Positions 1 through 12,212 of a DNA stretch of 64,000 nt are shown here, in pieces. The stretch comes from Engraulis encrasicolus (taxonomy: Eukaryota; Chordata; Actinopteri; Clupeiformes; Engraulidae), in assembly GCF_034702125.1 (NCBI RefSeq), contig NC_085875.1:45789770-45853769 (forward strand), written 5' to 3'. The notes beneath the pieces were generated by a model. The model was not told the origin of the DNA and did not search any database. It saw only the letters and a program-made list of their open reading frames with translations. How positions within the stretch are numbered: the stretch's first letter is position 1; every line of letters begins with the position of its first letter. The translations under genes were made by a program, and so were the position numbers.

Positions 1-1041
1 TCGGTCTGCCTCCAGAAGACGGAAATACCCTTGGATGTCCTCATAGGCGGCCTCCTCCGCCGCCGTCAAGCCTGAGGCCAGCTTTACAGTGTTATCCAGC
101 ACCCAGCATGGGCTCCATTGGACTACAAAGAAAGACATCAGATTATTTAAAATTATTTTATATCAGAGGTTTTATTTTGTTTATTGTGGGCCTTTAGTCT
201 GTTTAAAGTTATGGAGTAGCCTATACAGTAGGGCTGGGACTCGATTACATTTTTTAATCGAATTAATCTACAGGCTTTGTAATTAATTAATCGAATTAAT
301 CGGATTTTAATCGCATTTAAATATCTGACTTGAGAACAGTGAAAACTTTGTTTTTTCACATGGATTTTGAAAAATTACAAAAATATTATACATTTTTAAA
401 AGAAGGGAGAACTCTTCTCAATTTCAGCAGGCTGTTCACCATCAGGCGTAATACTGCCCTCCACTGATCTAATCCAGAACTATGTAGCTATATCATACTG
501 CGATTAATTTTTTTAATCGTGTTAATTAATTAATCGCATTGTGTGATAAATTAATCTAAATTAATGCATTAATTTCCCAGCCCTACTATACAGTAATCAT
601 CCTTTCCCCATCGCTTTCTCTCATACCAAGTATCCAATATGGGGATTATAAAAATGAAATGAAATTAGATTAATTCGATTAATGAATTACAAACTCTGTA
701 ATTAATTACATTAATTTTCTAATCTACTTACAGCACTTATCATTTTATAACACGCTTAACTCCTGTCTCCTTTCTTTTGACTACAAAAAAGAAAGCTATG
801 ATCTGGCTTGAATGGAAGGTATCTTCGTGACATGGCTGTTGTCAGGGGTAGATTATGGAGAACAGGGTCAAAAAATGATGCTACACATGCCAACTTTTTA
901 AGTCATTTCTGTTTATTGTATAAGAAGGAATATCATAATTTAATTTCATTCATAGATATCCATGTGTTGAGTGGATGTATTTTCAGGCTGGAAATGCAAT
1001 CTGCCCCCCTTAATGTGTACTGCAGGATGGCAGCCAGAGAT

Positions 1042-1091
<50 letters not shown>

Positions 1092-1759
1092 CGAGATTGT
1101 TTTTAATGTCTTATTCATATGTTTAGTTTGACTGCACATTGGAGACTGGTCAAACACAATTTCAAACTTCTTTGCTTAACCCTGTTACATATAAGTATAG
1201 GGGGCTACACTTGTTGACATGACTTGACTTAATTCAGATAGGCTGCACATAATAACCTTTCCTGGATGGACTATTACCAGGTGACAGGTAGTAACTTACA
1301 GGTAGGCAAGGACTATGGCATGTTTACTCTTTTAATATGGCACTGACATGGCGGGCCAATCCATAGTCTTCCAACGGTACTCGGTACTATGTAGGCCTAC
1401 CAACTGAATCTATCACCAGTGGAAGGTTATTAACTAGGCCTATCGTATTCCCAAACTTTCTTGTGTCGCATGCCATTGGTTCAAACAAAATATAGCCTAC
1501 AGAATATGGAGATAAGCCTACTAACGGTAACCATAGACAGAACTACTTATGGATTTCCCTCAGGCCTGCGCTTCAGTAAAAAGAAAAACTTTTGCGTAAT
1601 ATTGTGCGTATTGTTAGGCTACTTACTGCGGCATGGACGACCAGAATCCGGAGGTAAATCATCAGCCGAGAGAGGTCGAAGACCAGAACCCGAAGGTAAG
1701 TCATCAGCCGAGAGTGGACCACCAGAATCCGGAGTTAAATCATCAGCCGAAAGCATCAT
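1..1759 (-). CDS. Uncharacterised SADDL-repeat gene, copy 1 (5' exons only)
   Basis: I do not recognise this gene. Two coding exons lie in the window on the minus strand: exon 1 at 1627-1759 (133 nt) and the beginning of exon 2 at 1-122, which runs off the left edge. Exon 1 starts with two adjacent Met codons and encodes three repeats of the form LSADDLxPxSGxxP. It ends at a consensus donor (GCA|GTAAGT) in phase 1. Exon 2 starts after an acceptor reading TTTGTAG in the matching phase. Compared with copy 2 at 12208-15115, exon 1 differs at 5 of 133 bases (2 amino-acid changes) and the visible part of exon 2 at 1 of 122 bases (silent), while the intron between them is clearly more diverged and carries an extra transposon. 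That contrast is the main evidence that this is a real coding gene. The remaining exons lie outside the window. Confidence 0.6.
229..584. mobile_element. hAT-like non-autonomous element
   Basis: Terminal inverted repeats TAGGGCTGGGA / TCCCAGCCCTA are flanked by a perfect 8 bp target duplication CTATACAG (221-228 and 585-592). The interior is AT-rich with repeated TTAATCGATT-like motifs and no transposase. The paralogous intron at about 14080 has no insertion here. Confidence 0.85.
1042..1092. repeat. (TG)n microsatellite
   Basis: Dinucleotide array in intron 1 of copy 1, at the position corresponding to the array at 14407-14485 in copy 2. Confidence 0.95.
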
Positions 1760-3089
1760 TGAATGAAAAAGACACAGAAACCGTGCGTTGAAATAGTCTA
1801 TTGAGGTGAATGTAGTACGCGCGCGGCCAGTAGAACGATTGAACGGCAGAATGACTCTTGCGATCCATTTCATTCGTCATAATAGACAACTCACATCTAA
1901 TGATTCGCTTGAAAATTGTACGCTCTTTCACGCGTTGTAGCCTAAAAACATATCTAGGCCTGGGGTGCGCAATTCAGTGTGGGTGTGGGCCTAGGCCTAA
2001 TGCGCAATTCAATGACCACAGCTAAACTTTGAGCAATGTTTGGAAGACAGTAAACTTGTAAATATGTATAATACGTTTCTAGTCAAAAAGCAACTCAATC
2101 TGTATTTTAATGTGCGTTTGTCCCCGGATTGCCTTACCTGTAGCCTATGCAGATATGACACCAACATACACAACATGTAACCAGGGAGCATGTATTTACT
2201 AGCCTGAGCGAAAAGCCAGCTGTTGACTCCGTGCGGAGCAAAAATCTTTGGGTGGGGTAGCTTACATAGGATCGCGTCGCCAGGCTAAGTTACCTACCAT
2301 AATAATCACCGTGCCTTTGAACCTGTGGAGTAGGCTATATGACTTATGGTTTGAAACATTTTCAAGTAGCCCACATTGTTAAATACAGTGCATCCATCTG
2401 TTATCTTAATTATTTATTTTATCATGCAGTAGGCTACACAAGATGATTAGGCTAGTAGGCTATTCCGATATCTTGTCAAGTTGTCACTAATTAATACATT
2501 GAGGTTTATGCATATTAATAGTGTACATTTTCACTGTGAATCCCAGGACTACAGAAGGCAGTGTTGGGCTCATATTCAACATATTTGTGGAAACCTAATT
2601 TGACTCAAACATTGTAAATCACACATGGGAATCACCATTTATGCCATTTGTTAAGCAATGGGGTCTGCCTTTTGCTGGTTAACACCAGACCTAATCACAA
2701 ATGGCATAAAAGGGAACACCTGATGTAGGCTGTGTATAGGCCTATGCTAAGAGAGTACACAGGCAACGTACAGTGTTTTCATTAGTGCGCTATCTGAAAT
2801 TAGAAATCAGTAGCCTATATGCATATATGCGTTCTCGCTGGAGAACGGGATTCTCGTGACCGTGGGTTTCTCGCAGGAAAACGCTTTAGGCCTACGGGGT
2901 GGCTGGACCACTGCACTCGAGGAGCGTAAGTTAAAAGCAAATGGCAAAATAGCGTATTGGGCAAGGTCGCTGGCCATGGTGCTGAAGCTACTGCCGTGTC
3001 GAGCTCGAAGTTGGCTATGTTAAAGCAGCAACCCAGGTACAGTATTGCCTTGTGAGGGCGCTACAACACTGTCCAGTGTCCACTGTCCT

Positions 3090-3303
3090 TTTTTTATTTT
3101 CTATTTTTTTTTTTAAAGATATTTTTATGGGCTTTTTGGGCCTTTATTATTTTGGATAGGACAGTGAAGGTGCGATAGGAAATGAGTGTGGAGAGAGATG
3201 GGCTAGGGTTGGGAAATGACCCCGTTCGGACTCGAACCGGGGTCCCCATGGGCATGCAAGCCCAAGTGTGGGGGGGCTTAGCGCGCTGCGCCACAGCGCC
3301 CCC
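3090..3303 (-). mobile_element. tRNA-derived SINE
   Basis: On the minus strand the element begins with a tRNA-like head carrying a box A (TGGCGCAGCGCG) and a box B (GGTTCGAGTCC), continues into a non-tRNA body and ends in a poly(A)-like tract at 3090-3117. A perfect 13 bp target duplication TGTCCACTGTCCT flanks it (3077-3089 and 3304-3316). A head-less relative is at 57590-57720 and a more diverged one at 56630-56770. Confidence 0.85.
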
Positions 3304-3356
3304 TGTCCACTGTCCTGAGAGAAGTGGTCAGTCTGACCCTTCCGTTCCTCTTTCTC

Positions 3357-3729
3357 TTAAAGGGACACTGTGTGAGATTTTTAGTTGTTTATTTCCAGAA
3401 TTCATGCTGCCCATTCACTAATGTTACCTTTTTCATGAATATTTACCACCACCATGAAATTCCAAGTAGGCCTATTCATTATGACTGTAAAAATTGCACT
3501 TTTCATACATGAAAAGGGGGATCTTCTCCATGATCCGCCATTTTGAATTTCCAAAAATAGCCATTTTTAGCTGCAAAAATGACTCTACTTGGACCATACT
3601 AGAAAATATTTGTTTATTACTTAGAAAACTTTCATGTAAAGATCAAAGTTGGCAACTGGCAGCCCAGTTTCAATGAGCAGCATAGTTGGAGTACCTTTTT
3701 TGACCATTTCCTGCACAGTGTCCCTTTAA
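3357..3729. mobile_element. MITE with TTAA target sites
   Basis: The ends are inverted repeats AGGGACACTGTG / CACAGTGTCCCT bounded by TTAA on both sides, as in piggyBac-like elements. A second copy in opposite orientation is at 30536-30902 inside DCDC2B. No transposase is encoded. Confidence 0.8.
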
Positions 3730-3912
3730 ACCCAATCTTTTTCCTGCTGGACACGAGTTTGTGAGCTCCTTACATTCTGACAAGAAAAATGATTATTACC
3801 CTCTTAAACTGATTACTTTTTAATATAAAAACAATGATATAAGTTAACTTCCTGTGAATCCGATGTTACCGTCTGAATTCATTCTCGTCTCGCACGCCAT
3901 GGTACGTCCCCG

Positions 3913-5334
3913 CAGGGCCGGTTTTTAGCATAGGCCGGCTAGGCGGTCGCCTAGAGCGCCATGTGAAGAAGGAGCGCCGAAATGGCGCTCTCCTATGCGT
4001 AATTTTGCGATATGAATTTTTTTTATGAAGTCGCAATCAACAAAGAGTGGCGAAAGCGCTCCTCACGGCAAAGCGCCCCTCAGCCAATAGTAATATCTCT
4101 TCCAACTGTCTCTGGGAAGTCTGTGAACCAATAAACAGACAGTTCTGAGAAAGGGGGCGGGACGAGTGACAGCGTGGAGACTCACTCGAGAGACAGAGGG
4201 GGACAGGGGCAAGCGCAAACAGTAGTGCTGCTCTGCTGGATGGAGATTATTATGTTCTCATTAAACCACTCATTGCATGATGCAGGAGTTTCAGAGGGTG
4301 TTTTGGAACTATGTGATTTAATCAGCAACCGTTTGTGATTATGGAAAGCCTAATAGTTATGAGGTTACTATTTGGAATTAGAGAGAAAAAGAGCTTTGTT
4401 TTTGATCAGAGAAATCGCTAGTTAGCATGCTAACATTAGCCAAGTATGCCAAGCAATGAAATCCAGTAAAGTAGCTGTTAGTAGCCTACTCACTACTCAC
4501 TAACACCCACCTGATATCATAATACTTGCTTAGGTTGACAAGCAATGTAAAGTAAGACTGGTGCAATGTTTAAAACAATTTTAGCTGCCATATCTCCTTC
4601 CATCCACATGAATTTGTTGTAAGCTTAAAAAAAACATTAATTTCCAGACCAGAATGACATAGCCTACATTAATCATGTAACAGAACCATGCACAGCAGAC
4701 AAGTGAGGCTATTTACTATATTTTGTATATTATGAAATTCAATAGCGTGACAGCTCTTCTCCCTTTCTCTCACCCTGTCCCTCCAAACACAGATAGCCCC
4801 CTTCTCATTCTCCTACTCACAAATGCACCACTATTTCCAGTCCAGAAATGAAATTGGTTTGGAAGACAGCACAAATGTGTAGCTTATTAAAATTGTTATG
4901 CTGCCATGCTTTGTGATGCTGTAGATAGTGTAGATCAATGCAGACCTCCTTGGTAGGCTTATTGTCTACACATGCATTTTACATGCAAATGTACTGTATC
5001 ACTGTCCTGGCATTTCAATTTCACGTTACAATTCAAACACATTGATAACCTCCCTCTCATCTGGGGTTGGGGGCCCCACCACCATCACATCCAACACACC
5101 ACACAGTGAAGCTACTTTCATGCGACTCAATCTGATGTGTTGGTCGCCTGTCAAAAAGAACCACAAATCCATTTGATGAAAAACGGTTATTGTTCTTGAT
5201 GCTATTTAGTTAAGCTTACTAAGGATATTAGTCTTGTGTTCTGTGAGGTATAACAAAGATTTTTTTTTCTTTTAAAGGTAAGAAGCCAGAACTCAAACTC
5301 GCCTAGGGCACCAAATAAGCCAGAACCGGCCCTG
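3913..5334. mobile_element. hAT-like non-autonomous element, 1.4 kb
   Basis: Terminal inverted repeats begin CAGGGCCGGTTTTTAGCATA on the left and end in AACCGGCCCTG on the right. A perfect 8 bp target duplication CGTCCCCG lies at 3905-3912 and 5335-5342. No long open frame is present inside. Confidence 0.85.
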
Positions 5335-6700
5335 CGTCCCCGTTCTTCTCTTTCCCCTTAATGTTTAGGTGTAAATGCAGCGACTGGTGTTGATGTTTGT
5401 CCGGAAACTTGTGTGCAGTTGGCCTGCTAATTGAATGCTGCGATGAGTTGCTGTCTTGTCCCCATGAAAGTTGGACAGAGGGTCTGCGCTAAGAGCGCGC
5501 ACGTGTGTGTGGAGTAGGCTAAATGGAGTGTGGTACTGAGTCTGTGGGGTGTGGTACTGTGTCTGTTTAAGTTCATTTGATTTATTTTGACCAGAGAAAG
5601 CGTAAGATCTTTTGTTTCTTTCTGTTCATTTCCGTGTTCCTTGTTTCTGTACACATCCCCAGTTGGGACAGCCCATTGTCTAGATCACCTCAATCGTTTC
5701 ACTTCTTTTAGGTTTGCCGTGCCATAGTGAGATGCCTTAACTAAAGGCGTGCTGTGCCATTAGTGTACATATATCTTTTGCATGCTTTGTGTATTTTATG
5801 TGTGCCACTTTGTATTGCTGTGCGTAGTTGTAAATAGTCATTGAAGCTACACGTTGGGGAAACTCAAGATCCCTTCCTCAGGGAGTCAAACAGTTCTCAA
5901 ACAGAAGGAAGAGGTTTTTAAAAATAAGTTAACCAATCAGATACCTCCACATCGCAAAAAGGTGAGCTGCTCAGGTAACAGGTGTCATATATAAAACCTC
6001 CAGCAGGTGTCCTCCTTCCTAATCTCAATGGGAAATAAAATCACACATTTCACGCTTTTTTTTGGAGCATCCTAAATTAAAGTAAATCAAAATTTTGTGG
6101 AATAACTCCAGCAAAAAAGAGAAAACAAAAGTGAAAATGGAAAAACAAAGACAACAAACATAATAAAGCAACGGAACAGAAGAAGTGTATAAAAATGGGA
6201 CAGGAAGGCACCCACACCAATATAAAATCACAGAAAAACACTAAAATCAAGGTCCTCATTCAGTCTTGGATACTTTATTTTTAAAAACCTCTTCCTTCTG
6301 TTTGAGAACTGTTTGACTCCCTGAGGAAGGCCGAACAACCGAAACATGTTGGAGGTTTTTTTAAAAGGTTTATTGTAACCAAGCCATGGAATAAAGGCTT
6401 TTTACTTTTGATAGATGAGAGTGCTTTGGTATTTTTTCTTTTTCACTTTTTCTTTTTTACTTCTACATTTGCCCATCCAAAGAGCACCTCAAAGAGCACA
6501 TTTTTCGAGTCCAGGAAGCGCTCTTACAACAAAGACTTTTTGTGAAATCTATAAAGTTCGACGTGCCGTCACGATAAAGCCCGGTTTTTCGTCGTTGGGC
6601 CACACTTCCGCACCCAATGCATTTGAATGGGCTGTCGGACTAGTGGTAGATTTACGATTGATGGCCAAATTCCGACAGAAAACTGATTAGGGAAAGATTA
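5335..6700. other. Spacer with a fold-back repeat
   Basis: No gene recognised. Inverted arms of roughly 57 bp lie at about 5868-5930 and 6268-6330 and are almost perfectly complementary, with about 340 bp between them. Sequence at 6560-6672 recurs in inverted orientation at 7212-7322. Confidence 0.6.
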
Positions 6701-6736
6701 TTAGTGAAGGGGTACATTTTAGCATGTATGCCCCAT

Positions 6737-7099
6737 TAGGGCTGCACTATTATGGAAAAAAACATAATCACAATTATTTTGGTCAAAATCGTAATCACGA
6801 TTATTAATCACGATTATTGATTTTTGCAGATTTTTTTGAAAATTATAACAAGATGAAATATAACCAAGAATGAATTATATACAGGATGAGCAAAATAAAA
6901 TGAATTGTAATAATTATGTAAAGGCAATAGCATGAAACTTGGGTGGACAGATTTCTGGCCAGAAACACCAGCCTGTCAGTATGTTCTGGCGTCAAGGACG
7001 CTCTCAAAGGTAGGTCACTATTGCCCCGATTAAATAACGACTTCGATTTCACGATTTTATCATGATTTTCGATTATTTTCGATTAATTGTGCAGCCCTA
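6737..7099. mobile_element. hAT-like MITE
   Basis: Terminal inverted repeats TAGGGCTGCAC / GTGCAGCCCTA are flanked by the 8 bp duplication TGCCCCAT (6729-6736 and 7100-7107). The interior is AT-rich with CGATTAT motifs. It is similar in type to the element at 229-584. Confidence 0.85.
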
Positions 7100-7643
7100 T
7101 GCCCCATCACACTGTGAAGTAGGCTAAAACTAATTAAGTTGGATGCATAGTGTGTTTACCAATGCAATGTTTGCTTCTCTACACTCCGCTTCTTCCTTAC
7201 ATTTTCCTGGAATCTTGATAGGTCCATCAATCGTAAATCAACCACGAGTCGGACAGCCCATTCAAATGCATTGGTCGCGGAAGTGTGTCCCAACCACGAC
7301 AAACGGGGCTTTATCGTGGCGGCACCACTACCCTTACAGATGATTTTAATTTCGTGGACAGATGATGCATCTTGTGCGATAGGGCTCAATGGGCTGTGGG
7401 ACCAGTGGGCTATGGAAACAGACACGCTCCCAGGAAATGACCCAGATCTGACTCATACCTAACCTAACCTACCTTATTTAGGTAGGACTGCATATCTACT
7501 GGACTTTTCAGCATATTTACATACTTAGCATTGGATGCTAACCTTCCTTAAAAACTGAAAATTAAATACCAGTGTCAAATGTAATATTAGTAGAAAATTA
7601 GCATGTTATCATTGTTTGCCTGTCTGCTAACCTAAGTGTCATT

Positions 7644-7732
7644 GGGCTTGTTTTTGATGGAGCAGTGCTGCTTTTGCCATTTCAACGCACGCTGCAGAGC
7701 AAAAGCAGCACTGCTCCATCAAAAACAAACCC
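7644..7732. repeat. Hairpin with 34 bp arms
   Basis: Arms at 7644-7677 and 7699-7732 are complementary apart from one G:T-compatible position, separated by a 21 nt loop. It could be a small fold-back element or a hairpin-forming transcript. Confidence 0.7.
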
Positions 7733-7916
7733 CTTGATTAAAGTTCAATGACCTCTAGGGGTCAACAGAGGCCAGATAGAGCTCGTCATATCGCAGATTT
7801 GAATTCGGCACACCCAAATTGGCAAAGTAAGACTATTTGCAGACTTTTTCTCTCAAATGCCTTGAACTCCTTAAATAAGCCCCTTTTTGGCGCTCTGGTA
7901 TTAGTCTATTATAGCA

Positions 7917-7918
<2 letters not shown>

Positions 7919-7971
<53 letters not shown>
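7919..7971. repeat. (GA)n microsatellite
   Basis: Uninterrupted dinucleotide array in intergenic sequence. No gene was seen between 7733 and 9472 apart from simple repeats. Confidence 0.95.
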
Positions 7972-7973
<2 letters not shown>

Positions 7974-8892
7974 CCACTAGGCCAGTCAATCCAGCGTTTG
8001 ATGACCAATTTATATTTAGTGGAACACGGTCAAACATGTTTTTCCACGGTCAAAGTTGGAGCGTCCTATTAATGTTTTCATAGGGAAACAGATATACTAG
8101 GAATGGACCAAAATTGAGTAGTTTGGATACAATTTCAGTAGTTTATCCAAACTATGACAAAGATTTTTTTGTATTGCAAGTTGTCTGAAATATGATGATT
8201 AAATATACAAATAAGATCACAACCAGACAAGCGTTGAGGGGGCATTGGAGAGTGCTGAGAGGAGAGGGTGCTTAGTTGCCATTTGGGGGCATTAGTCTAT
8301 TTTATTTTTTAATACTAAGGGGGGCATTGGCAGGGTTTTGATGAGGTCAATGGGGTGTTGGGAAGCTTACGATGAGGTCAAGGGAAAATGTATTTAAAAA
8401 GGGTTGAGAACTGCCCCCCTCATCAGACATGACAGCTAAATCATGAAGTAACGAAGGTGGTTGGCAGTTCTTCTTGTGTTCACTGTCCCTGGGTCGCTAC
8501 AGTATGCTCAAAATTCACCATTTAAAGACTGTTTTAGCAAAATTCCATCCCCCAAAAACGCCACTGCACACCACACATGCGCGCGCACTGCTGTCGCACA
8601 CGTGCCACGCGCTTGTGCCGCACCGCACTACCCCGACTCACGGCACCCTTCTCACATTTTTCACCCCTGACCAGTTTTCTGCCTGACTTAAAGGTACACT
8701 GTAGGATGTGGCCAGAGTATGTATTGCAACTATGTGCGTGTGTGTGTGTTTTGTTGTACATGTCTATATCAATATGTTAGTGTTTGAAAACGGCACATGT
8801 GTGAATGTGTATTGTCTGTATGAATGTTGTGAATAAATATGTCAGACAATGAATAAATTCATGAATGAGTAGGTTAGTTGTGTGTAGTAGTA

Positions 8893-9012
<120 letters not shown>

Positions 9013-9472
9013 TGTAATTGTCTATTTAAATGTTTTAGTTAAACTGCACATTGGAGACCGGTCAAACGCAATTTCAAACTTCTGTGCTAACCCTGTTGCA
9101 TAGATTTTTGACAAAGTACACTTGACTTGACTTGACTTGCACTACCCTGATCATTGAAACGGTGCTGACTATTGCCCTTATTGTTCTTCAATCACTTTCT
9201 GCTGCTTTTCATACATTATGTGCATAAAGCCTTCAGAGTATTTGCATTGCTTTGCTTTTGTCTTACGTATGCATACAACAACCAGTAATGATATAGCTCC
9301 TCCTCATTAGATTCTACCGTAATGCGTTTGGTCGCCCATTTATCAAGGGCATCAGCCAAATTGCATTTCACTGTTCAGTGGCTTACTTCGGCCCAAATGA
9401 TGGTCCATTTCTACATGGGAAGGAGAGCTGAAGTTTCTGAATTAGCTGGTGAATGTTATGCCGTGTAGTGCA

Positions 9473-10615
9473 TTAACCCTCCTGTTATCCTTGGGGTCTA
9501 TTTGACCCCATTCAATGTTTAACACCAGAAAAAATACATGAAGTACATATTTCTTCTGCCTCATCTTTGATGACTTTTCCTAAATAGATCGGATGAATGT
9601 GGAAAAAGTGAAATTTCAACAAAAATGTTTTTCCTAAGTGCTATACACATTTTGGTTACATCAGTGTTCCTTGGGGTCAATTTGACCCCATTTTTTTCAA
9701 GTGTATAAAACATAAACGGAAGATTCAACTTCTGCACATAAATATAAACATACATAAAATATATATAATACATAAAATAAGCTATTCAGCCATGTTTCTT
9801 CTGAACATTTTGCTTTTGTTTGAGCCCTGATAACTAAAAAAGTACTAATGAGATGGGGGAAGCCTAAAACTAATTCATGGCAACATTGTGGACATTAGTG
9901 GCAACTACAGCATTGACATTTTGGCAAAATCCACCAACTGAACCTTGTTGTACCTACAGCACCAACATGGCACCCACCACATGGCGTTTTCGTCCTTATG
10001 TGCACACTAATTCAAGCGTAGAAATAATGTAGAAAACAATGATTTTCTATGATGTTCCCAAAACTCTAGGTTGGCAATGTATCCATGTTCTTATCTAACT
10101 ATTATACTTGTGTTATACACATTCAAACATTAAAATAAAATGAATGTTGGACTTAAAAAAAAAACGTTCAGAATGTTTGGGAATATGTCTATTTCTTTTA
10201 GGGTCAAATCGACCCATATGGTAATAGATAGATACTATCCTTGATAATCACATTTGTTTTTTCTTTTCAAATGTTATAAGTAATAGAAATTCATATTTAG
10301 GGAGTAAATTAAGCCACTACATTTTCAATAATATGTGTCCATCTGTTTTTAGACCAATTAATGACATTTAATTGCTATTTTTTTCTAATTTTCGCCTAGT
10401 CATGGATTAAGTTTTTTGGTGTGTGGGCTATGTGTGGGGGTGCTAGGATATATCTAAAGGACTTTTTATGACACCAACAGAGCAATAATACATATCTGAG
10501 ACATAAACATGTGCCAAAGTATTGTTTTCTACAGATTTTGTAGACTTTTAAGTGGTTGGGGTCAAATTGACCCCAAGGATCACGGATGTTCCAAAATTGG
10601 TAACAGGAGGGTTAA
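9473..10615. mobile_element. TTAA-flanked DNA transposon, non-autonomous
   Basis: The left end reads TTAA then CCCTCCTGTTATCCTTGGGG; the right end is the inverted CCCTCCTGTTA then TTAA. The motif CCTTGGGGTCAATTTGACCCC-type recurs inside (about 9490, 9665 and 10560). About 1.1 kb long with no intact transposase; piggyBac-like by TTAA use. Confidence 0.75.
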
Positions 10616-12206
10616 TGAAAAGACACACAGGCTCTGTGCTATCAACTGCAACCATAATTGAACACCTAAAGAACGAATGCAGACAAGAGAAGGAGAACTG
10701 TCATGTGATCATTAGACAATAGTACTGCAGGACCGCAGGACAGGTTAACTCAATTGGCACAACTGTTATTAGACATTTGTTAAAGGCTTTCAACATTTGT
10801 CCCAGATTTGTTTTTAATCATCTGACAAGAGTGAGATCAACACAGCAAATAGTTCAGTAGAGGTGTCAAAAGTAAAAGTGAATTCATGGTTCAAGTACCT
10901 CGCGATGATGTCGCAAAAGGTCATTGACCACAGAAGATTTGTTCTGCTCTGTATATTTGTTGTGATGTTAGCTATTATGTCCTTGATTGTAAGTCGCTTT
11001 GGTTAAAATGCAACTGCCAAATGCAGTGTAATGTAATGTAATGTAATAAAAGTACAACTCTAATGATATTACATAACATGTAATACATGTACCTAATGAG
11101 TTAGATGGACATAGAACATTTGTTCCAGATTTTCTTTTTAACATCTGGCAAGACATTAAGTCATTCAGTAGTAGTCATGAGCCCCTGTAAAGGACATGGC
11201 AGACCTTCTCTCTGAATTCTTTATAGTGTATGTACAAATCAGTACACAGGTAACTTCTGGCACGAGATTTATATTCAAATTCATGATTCAGTTTAATCTC
11301 AAATAACGTATATAATGCATTTTCTATGAAAATCAGAAACAATGCATGTTAAGTTTTTTTTTGTTAGTTTTAATGATAGTGATAATGAAAATAAAAGTTA
11401 AATATATACAGTATATACATTCGGACAAGTGAGAAGCCATGTTGACAAGTGGCACAGCCCAGAGTTCTTAAGACAGGAGTTATGGTTTTCTTCACTCCTC
11501 AGTCTCTCGCTGTTTGTCCTTTTTTAAGTCCATATAGATCCAGTCAGCACGTCTGGCCCGTATGCAGAGGGGAACACAGGAAGTTTCGAATGGATGGCAG
11601 TGAATAGCTTTGAATTTGAATTTGAATTTGAATAGCTGCTGTTAGCAGAGCAACATCAACACTCGTTATCATCGTCACAGTATATACAACCATAACAGAT
11701 ACGAATGTGGTGGTGCTAAAGCACCTGTCCTTTTGCCCTATCGGACAAAATAATGCAGTTTTTCAGAAGTTCCTATTTTGAATTTTTTGGTCACAATGTA
11801 CAGTGGACCATGTTGACATGATCATCTGCAAATGCTTAATGATCAAAAGCATGTGAGAATAATGCTCAGATATCATTGGGAGAGTCAGGCTAATTCCATT
11901 GACTGCTATGATCCTTGTTTCTACATCAAAATGGCAGCTCAGGGATACTTACGGTGCTCTATTAGGAAGTGTAAATTTGCAGGGGTTTACCTCCGCATTC
12001 GATTTTCATTTCAAAAGCAAACATCTAATCATCTAGGTGCCTTTTAGAAGTAGTGTAACAATGGAAATTTACTTTTGCTATCTCTCTCACTGCCATTCAT
12101 TCGAAGCTGCTCGTTTTCCCCTCCACATACTCCACCCTGGCATTTTGGGTGGGAGGACCAGGCGTGCTGACTGGACCCATTGTACCTCACTGATCCCCGG
12201 CTGTGC
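10616..12206. other. Spacer downstream of the copy 2 gene
   Basis: No coding exon recognised. A SINE tail lies at about 10985-11050 (TAAGTCGCTTTGGTTAAAAT followed by a short (TGTAA)n run), related to the SINEs at 25231 and 43850. The rest is AT-rich unique-looking sequence. Confidence 0.5.
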
Positions 12207-12212
12207 TTTATT
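12207..12212 (-). terminator. Polyadenylation hexamer overlapping the stop codon
   Basis: On the minus strand the end of exon 4 reads CAA TAA AGC, so an AATAAA hexamer contains the TAA stop. If used, the 3' UTR would be only a few tens of bases long. Use of this site is inferred. Confidence 0.4.

Larger units (their letters stand above)
1..2595. repeat. Left unit of a tandem gene duplication
   Basis: This segment matches 13858-15567 in the same orientation: exon 2, intron 1, exon 1, the 5' flank, and last a shared stretch including CAGTGTTGGGCTCATATTCA (about 2560 here, about 15535 there). The left unit is longer because of a hAT-like insertion at 229-584 and roughly 560 bp of unmatched sequence around 1950-2520. 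Similarity stops near 2595/15567. Confidence 0.85.

Noticed and set aside
1633..1791. Plus-strand peptide with repeated QNPEVNHQPR, conserved in both copies
   Set aside because: It is the antisense of exon 1 of the unknown gene. The minus strand has a consensus donor and matching phase with exon 2, so the minus reading is preferred.
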